A stretch of DNA of 24,741 bases from Choristocarpus tenellus KU-1152 (Eukaryota > Phaeophyceae): the NCBI GenBank assembly GCA_964200185.2, contig CAXNAD020000199.1, positions 1 through 24,741 on the forward strand, written 5' to 3'. The notes beneath the pieces are model-generated. The model ran no database searches. It saw only the letters and a program-made list of their open reading frames with translations, and was not told where the DNA came from. Below are positions 24,201 through 24,741 of this stretch, piece by piece (within the stretch, counting starts at the first letter, position 1; each line of letters opens with the position of its first letter). The translations under genes and the position numbers were made by a program.

Positions 24201-24497
24201 TACAATTACAGCAGGAGTTTGTGCTTTACTCACTTCGGTTTGTGTGTGTCTGATACATCACCAAAGACTCTGGAACGAACTGCTCTCTTGTTTCGTACAC
24301 AGCTGCACTGCAAAGCATGACCCACCTGAAATGAATTGATGCACACTCAGCACACTCACACCTCCCCTCTACTGTTTCCAGACCGCTGTGCAGCGTATGT
24401 TTGACCAGATCAATGCTGTGTTGACTAGAGGGCTGCAAGCGTCGCCCCTCGTTAACAACCAGGCAGAAGCGTTGGTCGGAGATGTTGTTCACATACG
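5958..24497 (+). CDS. EDC4: EDC4/Ge-1/VARICOSE-like mRNA decapping scaffold, 21 exons, 3' partial
   Basis: Proposed join: 5958-6275, 6782-6970, 7512-7738, 8291-8345, 9114-9248, 10068-10190, 10529-10678, 10872-11089, 11687-11811, 12286-12707, 14615-14949, 17508-18038, 18491-18766, 19393-19615, 19949-20226, 20815-21106, 21820-22003, 22535-22686, 23078-23236, 23612-23722, 24382-24497 and beyond. That is 4,619 nt, 1,539 complete codons, every junction GT-AG and in frame. Regions: 1-100 Gly/Pro-rich; about 107-535 WD40-like; 540-654 acidic; 655-1290 Gly/Ser/Ala-rich linker; about 1295-1539 start of the helical C-terminal domain. Known family role: in cytoplasmic P-bodies the WD40 part contacts DCP1 and the C-terminal part contacts DCP2, promoting cap removal before 5'-3' decay. 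Human EDC4 is about 1,400 residues, so this protein will be somewhat longer. Family assignment is strong; exact linker exons are less sure. Confidence 0.9.
6782..6970 (+). CDS. EDC4: EDC4-like exon 2 (first WD40-like strands)
   Basis: Encodes residues 107-169. The stretch MAANQSFLCYTIKTLIRVIH aligns by eye with the plant VARICOSE segment around AVNKVYICYGLKGGNIRVL. The acceptor is taken as CTTACAAAG|TGT after a pyrimidine-rich stretch. The frame stays open further upstream, so a longer exon is possible. The donor CAG|GTGCCA is phase 0. The 541-nt intron 2 ends in a long pyrimidine tract (7360-7490) and holds no other feature. Confidence 0.8.
7512..7738 (+). CDS. EDC4: EDC4-like exon 3 (WD40 blade)
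   Basis: Encodes residues 170-244. DMCLCANNPELLALVTSEGD followed by LLVWRLS is a clear WD40 blade, matching the [25 protein letters not shown] region of VARICOSE. A Gly-rich loop (GVGVGTGSGAGGGAGTAGTG) follows, an insertion relative to plants as I recall them. The acceptor TTTTACAAAG|GAC and donor GG|GTGAGT leave phase 2. The 552-nt intron 3 holds nothing else visible. Confidence 0.9.
8291..8345 (+). CDS. EDC4: EDC4-like exon 4 (55-nt exon)
   Basis: Too small for an ORF search, but its acceptor CATTTTACAG and donor AAG|GTGTGT fit the incoming phase 2 and give GVAWHPLGSRYLAVICGRK. This matches the VCWHCHKQEVLVVSIGKHV strand pair of VARICOSE. It ends in phase 0. The 768-nt intron 4 contains an open frame of about 118 codons (8771-9127) with no family resemblance, judged chance. 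Confidence 0.88.
9114..9248 (+). CDS. EDC4: EDC4-like exon 5
   Basis: Encodes residues 264-308, beginning VVLCDMFKCSGSKGQGSG and ending VCLGHAWQ. It takes the place of the HVLRIDTTKVG strand and following loop in plants. The acceptor is GTTGAAAG|GTG after a T-rich stretch; the donor is CAG|GTGAGC; both ends are phase 0. The 819-nt intron 5 has pyrimidine-rich blocks (9490-9680) and no other feature. Confidence 0.87.
10068..10190 (+). CDS. EDC4: EDC4-like exon 6 (WD40 blade)
   Basis: Encodes residues 309-349. SLMATAGKDGLVMLWDTRLV is the most canonical WD-type repeat in the protein (GKDG...LWD), corresponding to the LVSSSVDGTIKIWQDRK blade of VARICOSE. Acceptor TTGACCAG|GTG and donor ACT|GTGAGT, phase 0 on both sides. 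The 338-nt intron 6 ends TTTTTCCCAAAAACACAG and holds nothing else. Confidence 0.92.
10529..10678 (+). CDS. EDC4: EDC4-like exon 7
   Basis: Encodes residues 350-399: HLTPLSSFRAG, then WRVLVTGLKGGDDENYGPQA and IIVTGEDANHLIK. This matches DGHPVNSATF...IILITGGPLNREVKIW of VARICOSE. The exon has no ATG and was found by homology and splice phase. Acceptor AACACAG|CAC, donor AAG|GTGATG, phase 0 on both sides. Intron 7 is the shortest in the gene (193 nt). Confidence 0.9.
10872..11089 (+). CDS. EDC4: EDC4-like exon 8 (WD40 blade and strand)
   Basis: Begins VWKAP, completing the blade opened at the end of exon 7 (HLIK-VWKAP). ALSLEADPKGQLIMVADTGE and GLLYALHL match the [25 protein letters not shown] strands of plant homologues. 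Acceptor CACCCTAG, donor GGGCG|GTGAGC, leaving phase 2. The 597-nt intron 8 is AT-rich and holds nothing else visible. Confidence 0.92.
11687..11811 (+). CDS. EDC4: EDC4-like exon 9 (RMDYL...HPVLSF segment)
   Basis: Encodes about residues 472-513: CRMDYLRPYSLAHPVLSFVV is highly diagnostic of the family (plants have TRMDYLSEFTVTMPILSF; animals have a SEFLLTHPVLSF-type segment). A short acidic stretch follows. Acceptor TGTGCAG|GTT restores the frame from phase 2; donor CAAG|GTAAAT leaves phase 1. The 474-nt intron 9 carries a long C/T tract (12040-12280) and no other feature. Confidence 0.94.
12286..12707 (+). CDS. EDC4: EDC4-like exon 10 (end of WD40-like region and Glu-rich acidic tail)
   Basis: Begins RGLQLVCVQTKPVQIYRIEV, the family's last conserved strand (VYCVQTLAIQQYTL in VARICOSE). 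About 110 residues very rich in Glu, Asp and Gly follow, encoded by GAG/GAA-rich DNA from about 12376 to 12640, ending LEQQQQHRAKEEDEVFE. The donor GAG|GTGATA is weak but phase 0 and fits exon 11. If it is not used, the frame stops at TAA 12720-12722. Confidence 0.85.
12708..14614. other. Large intron 10 (1,907 nt)
   Basis: Opens with a weak donor and a TAA stop 13 nt inside the intron; an AATAAA occurs near 13383. It ends CCTCCCTTCATCACCAG. Open frames at 13634-14061 on both strands overlap, have no family resemblance and do not fit the phases around them, so no exon is called. A missed linker exon cannot be excluded, because the linker is not conserved. Confidence 0.55.
14615..14949 (+). 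CDS. EDC4: EDC4-like exon 11 (acidic/Ser/Gly linker)
   Basis: Encodes residues 655-765, beginning DEDAGSTINNASSSRGDALS. It is rich in Asp, Ser, Thr and Gly, with a D/E-W-rich end (LPEGWEEAEADDWEHE). Nothing in it is conserved by eye; it is placed by acceptor, phase and composition. Two donors lie 5 nt apart: GGA|GTAAGG (exon end 14944, phase 0) and AAG|GTGAGA (exon end 14949, phase 2). I prefer the second, paired with acceptor 17507. Confidence 0.75.
15177..15718. repeat. Segment bounded by imperfect inverted repeats
   Basis: The left end reads CTAGTTACAGTTACGGT (15177-15193). The right end ACCGTAACTTAACTATAG (15701-15718) is its reverse complement apart from two small gaps; the inner 9 bases (AGTTACGGT / ACCGTAACT) pair perfectly. 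A further perfect 8-bp pair, TAGAAGAC / GTCTTCTA (15147-15154 and 15172-15179), sits at the left edge. This could be a non-autonomous DNA element of about 540 bp, but I see no clear target-site duplication. Confidence 0.3.
16730..16759. repeat. (TTGTGC)5 hexanucleotide repeat
   Basis: Five perfect tandem TTGTGC units inside intron 11. Confidence 0.95.
17277..17312 (+). other. tRNA-like D arm and anticodon arm (GTA), not a complete tRNA
   Basis: TGGT / ACCA (17277-17280 and 17290-17293) form a 4-bp stem around a 9-nt loop containing GG. Two bases later GAAGG / CCTTC (17296-17300 and 17308-17312) form a perfect 5-bp stem around the 7-nt loop TTGTAAA, which has T at position 33 and anticodon GTA (Tyr). 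The A-box-like TGGTTCAATGGTTA is close to that of real tRNA genes. No normal T arm with TTCGA and no 7-bp acceptor stem follow. It is at most a tRNA-derived relic, possibly chance. Confidence 0.3.
17508..18038 (+). CDS. EDC4: EDC4-like exon 12 (linker with LLTP motif)
   Basis: Largest exon, about residues 766-942. LLPLLTPQALVAASNNSGSG resembles the (L)LTPDAFM motif in the animal EDC4 linker, which supports placing this exon in the same gene. The rest is Pro/His-rich, then Gly/Ser/Glu-rich. The start is uncertain: acceptor GCACAG|AAG (17507) pairs with donor 14949, but CACCACAG|TCA (17523) pairs equally well with donor 14944. Donor AAAG|GTGAGT leaves phase 2. The 452-nt intron 12 holds nothing else. 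Confidence 0.8.
18491..18766 (+). CDS. EDC4: EDC4-like exon 13 (Ser/Gly-rich linker)
   Basis: Encodes about residues 943-1034: VSVSVSEERQTVGAITTERR, then a Gly8 run and Ser/Pro-rich sequence. Acceptor CTATCAG|TGT fits phase 2; an earlier CCACAG at 18455 is excluded because a TAG follows in frame. Donor CAG|GTTTGT (phase 2) fits exon 14. The open frame runs past it to a stop at 18810-18812. The 626-nt intron 13 holds nothing else visible. Confidence 0.72.
19393..19615 (+). CDS. EDC4: EDC4-like exon 14 (Ala/Gly/Ser-rich linker)
   Basis: Encodes about residues 1035-1109: EADDSAGASSPLTNNHPAAS, then Gly/Val-rich sequence with one Trp-Asp-Asp, ending HDSRAPQ. Acceptor TATGGCAG|GGA and donor CCCAG|GTATCG bracket it; it enters in phase 2 and leaves in phase 0. 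No conserved motif. The 333-nt intron 14 has no feature beyond its acceptor tract. Confidence 0.7.
19949..20226 (+). CDS. EDC4: EDC4-like exon 15 (linker)
   Basis: Encodes about residues 1110-1201. It begins RQQQHVSSFQGVAVNRSATL, with a Gly/Arg-rich middle (GGGGRRGRRAGG) and a Gly/Met/Pro-rich end. Acceptor TGCTGTAG|AGA is phase 0; donor CCAAG|GTGGAG leaves phase 2, matching exon 16. The basic GRRGRR patch stands out in an otherwise acidic or neutral linker. The 588-nt intron 15 ends in a strong C-rich tract including C13 at 20752-20764. Confidence 0.72.
20815..21106 (+). CDS. EDC4: EDC4-like exon 16 (end of linker)
   Basis: Encodes about residues 1202-1299. It starts PDAEGAGAGIPRLSTSSDIY, is then strongly Gly/Val-rich, and ends with the helix-forming LSVDEGLMSDIAARLTA. 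The acceptor CTCCCCAG is very strong; the donor GCG|GTGAGT is phase 0. The last 20 residues probably begin the helical domain continued in exon 17. The 713-nt intron 16 (including open frames near 21130-21540) shows no exon that fits. Confidence 0.78.
21820..22003 (+). CDS. EDC4: EDC4-like exon 17 (start of C-terminal helical domain)
   Basis: Encodes about residues 1300-1360: EMATSMASLKEALALALRES, a Cys/Met/Val-containing helix, then an Ala-rich helix (AKAAANAAGAAAEAGASSAV). The pattern resembles the repetitive amphipathic helices of the EDC4 C-terminal domain. The acceptor TTGTGTTTGCAG is strong; donor TCAG|GTATGC leaves phase 1. The 531-nt intron 17 ends in a pyrimidine tract at 22383-22430, well upstream of the acceptor I chose. 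Confidence 0.87.
22535..22686 (+). CDS. EDC4: EDC4-like exon 18 (C-terminal helical domain)
   Basis: Encodes about residues 1361-1411: SEREAMLSEVYSAVEGSVRQ, then GMSEGVVGPLGKLVMTVARQ. These are amphipathic helices typical of the domain. The acceptor GGCTCAG|GGG (22534) fits phase 1 and keeps the helices adjacent. An upstream acceptor at 22435, next to the pyrimidine tract, is also in frame and would add 33 residues. Donor TACAG|GTGAGA is phase 0. The 391-nt intron 18 holds nothing else. Confidence 0.82.
23078..23236 (+). CDS. EDC4: EDC4-like exon 19 (Ala/Gln/His-rich helices)
   Basis: Encodes about residues 1412-1464: ASMTSLHNQHQHNLQHVTAA, then an Ala/Gly/Gln-rich stretch ending GWVRQE. Acceptor GGCACACAG and donor GAG|GTGAGT are both phase 0. 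It is more Gly/Ala-rich than the matching animal region, but sits exactly between two well-conserved exons. The 375-nt intron 19 holds nothing else visible. Confidence 0.87.
23612..23722 (+). CDS. EDC4: EDC4-like exon 20 (conserved C-terminal helix)
   Basis: Encodes residues 1465-1501: VMECREVLAGAVVTAASEPV, then GAAFRQCFETQLIPTLQ. The second half aligns by eye with human EDC4 AAYREAFQSVVLPAFEKS. The acceptor is T8CAG; the donor CAG|GTAAGG is near-consensus; both ends are phase 0. The 659-nt intron 20 has open frames on both strands but none fits. Confidence 0.92.
24382..24497 (+). CDS. EDC4: EDC4-like exon 21 (conserved C-terminal helix; gene continues beyond window)
   Basis: Encodes residues 1502-1539 and more: TAVQRMFDQINAVLTRGLQA, matching the CQAMFQQINDSFRLG helix of animal EDC4 and CKSMFGQIDSTFQKG of plants. 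NNQAEALVGDVVHIR follows. The acceptor CTGTTTCCAG is strong. The probable donor is ATACG|GTGTGT (phase 2). Without it the frame stays open to the window end but turns hydrophobic and unlike the family. Roughly 350 C-terminal residues, judged from human EDC4, are missing to the right. Confidence 0.88.
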
Positions 24498-24741
24498 GTG
24501 TGTCATACCTGTCTGCGTTGTGTCTATGCTTTACGGGTTTTTTGTTTTTTGGACACGTGTTTTGTTTGCACCTACAGTTTTTTATGTGATTTTCTTATAT
24601 GTACACGGTAAGATGAATGATCAACTAGGCTTTGCAGGGAGCTCTTCTATGTATGCATGTTGGGGGGGGGGGGGGGGGGGTTTTTTTTTGTTTTTGTGGT
24701 TAACCTTTTCGGAGTTTTGTTTGTTTCCATCTTTTTTTTTT
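24498..24741. other. Probable start of intron 21, with homopolymer tracts
   Basis: AT-rich sequence after the likely donor. It holds a G19 run (24662-24680) directly followed by T9, and the window ends in T9. No exon is visible. Confidence 0.5.
24662..24689. repeat. G19-T9 homopolymer tract
   Basis: Nineteen G followed immediately by nine T. Runs of this kind are often mis-sized in assemblies, and the window ends shortly after. Confidence 0.9.

Noticed and set aside
24226-24492. Minus-strand frame of 88 codons over exon 21
   Set aside because: Antisense shadow of the conserved TAVQRMFDQINAVL exon.
1-24741. CRISPR arrays, bacterial operons, rRNA genes, complete tRNAs
   Set aside because: No spaced direct repeats, no compact gene clusters with ribosome binding sites and no complete tRNA or rRNA signature; the window is clearly intron-containing eukaryotic DNA.

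Overview
This window is eukaryotic nuclear DNA. Nearly everything that can be supported is one large, intron-rich, plus-strand gene running from about 5958 past the right edge. Its exons can be joined with standard GT-AG splice sites (mostly GTGAGT-like donors, pyrimidine-rich acceptors), and every junction I propose keeps the reading frame. The result is a continuous protein of about 1,539 residues, still open at the edge. It matches the EDC4 / Ge-1 / VARICOSE family, the mRNA-decapping scaffold of P-bodies. The evidence is an N-terminal WD40-like region (GDLLVWRL, GLVMLWDT, HLIK-VWKAP, the RMDYL...HPVLSF segment, LVCVQTKPVQIYRI), a long low-complexity linker with an LLTP motif, and the start of the Ala-rich helical C-terminal domain ending in PTLQ-TAVQRMFDQINAVLTRG. 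The comparison with human EDC4 and plant VARICOSE is from memory, not from a search.

Layout. 1-5957: gene-free flank with microsatellites and small inverted repeats; the gene's promoter should lie in its right part but no element can be named. 5958-12707: exons 1-10, the Gly/Pro-rich N-terminus, WD40-like region and an acidic Glu-rich tail. 12708-17507: two very large introns (1.9 and 2.6 kb) separated by exon 11. 17508-21106: exons 12-16, a Gly/Ser/Ala-rich linker. 21820-24497: exons 17-21, first part of the C-terminal helical domain. 24498-24741: probable start of the next intron, ending in homopolymer tracts. About 350 residues of C-terminal domain, judged from human EDC4, should lie beyond the window.

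Organism: a eukaryote with many introns of 200-2,600 nt, exons mostly 55-530 nt, GC-richer exons with Gly-rich low complexity, and AT-richer introns. This suggests a protist or alga. I cannot place it further; the RMDYL segment recalls plant VARICOSE, but that is weak evidence.

I found no convincing new multi-gene system. The points most worth following are two possible alternative protein ends (12722 and 18812), two in-frame splice ambiguities (exons 11/12 and exon 18), a tRNA-like double arm with a GTA anticodon at 17277-17312, and a protein-like minus-strand ORF near 16806-17060, the last two inside intron 11.
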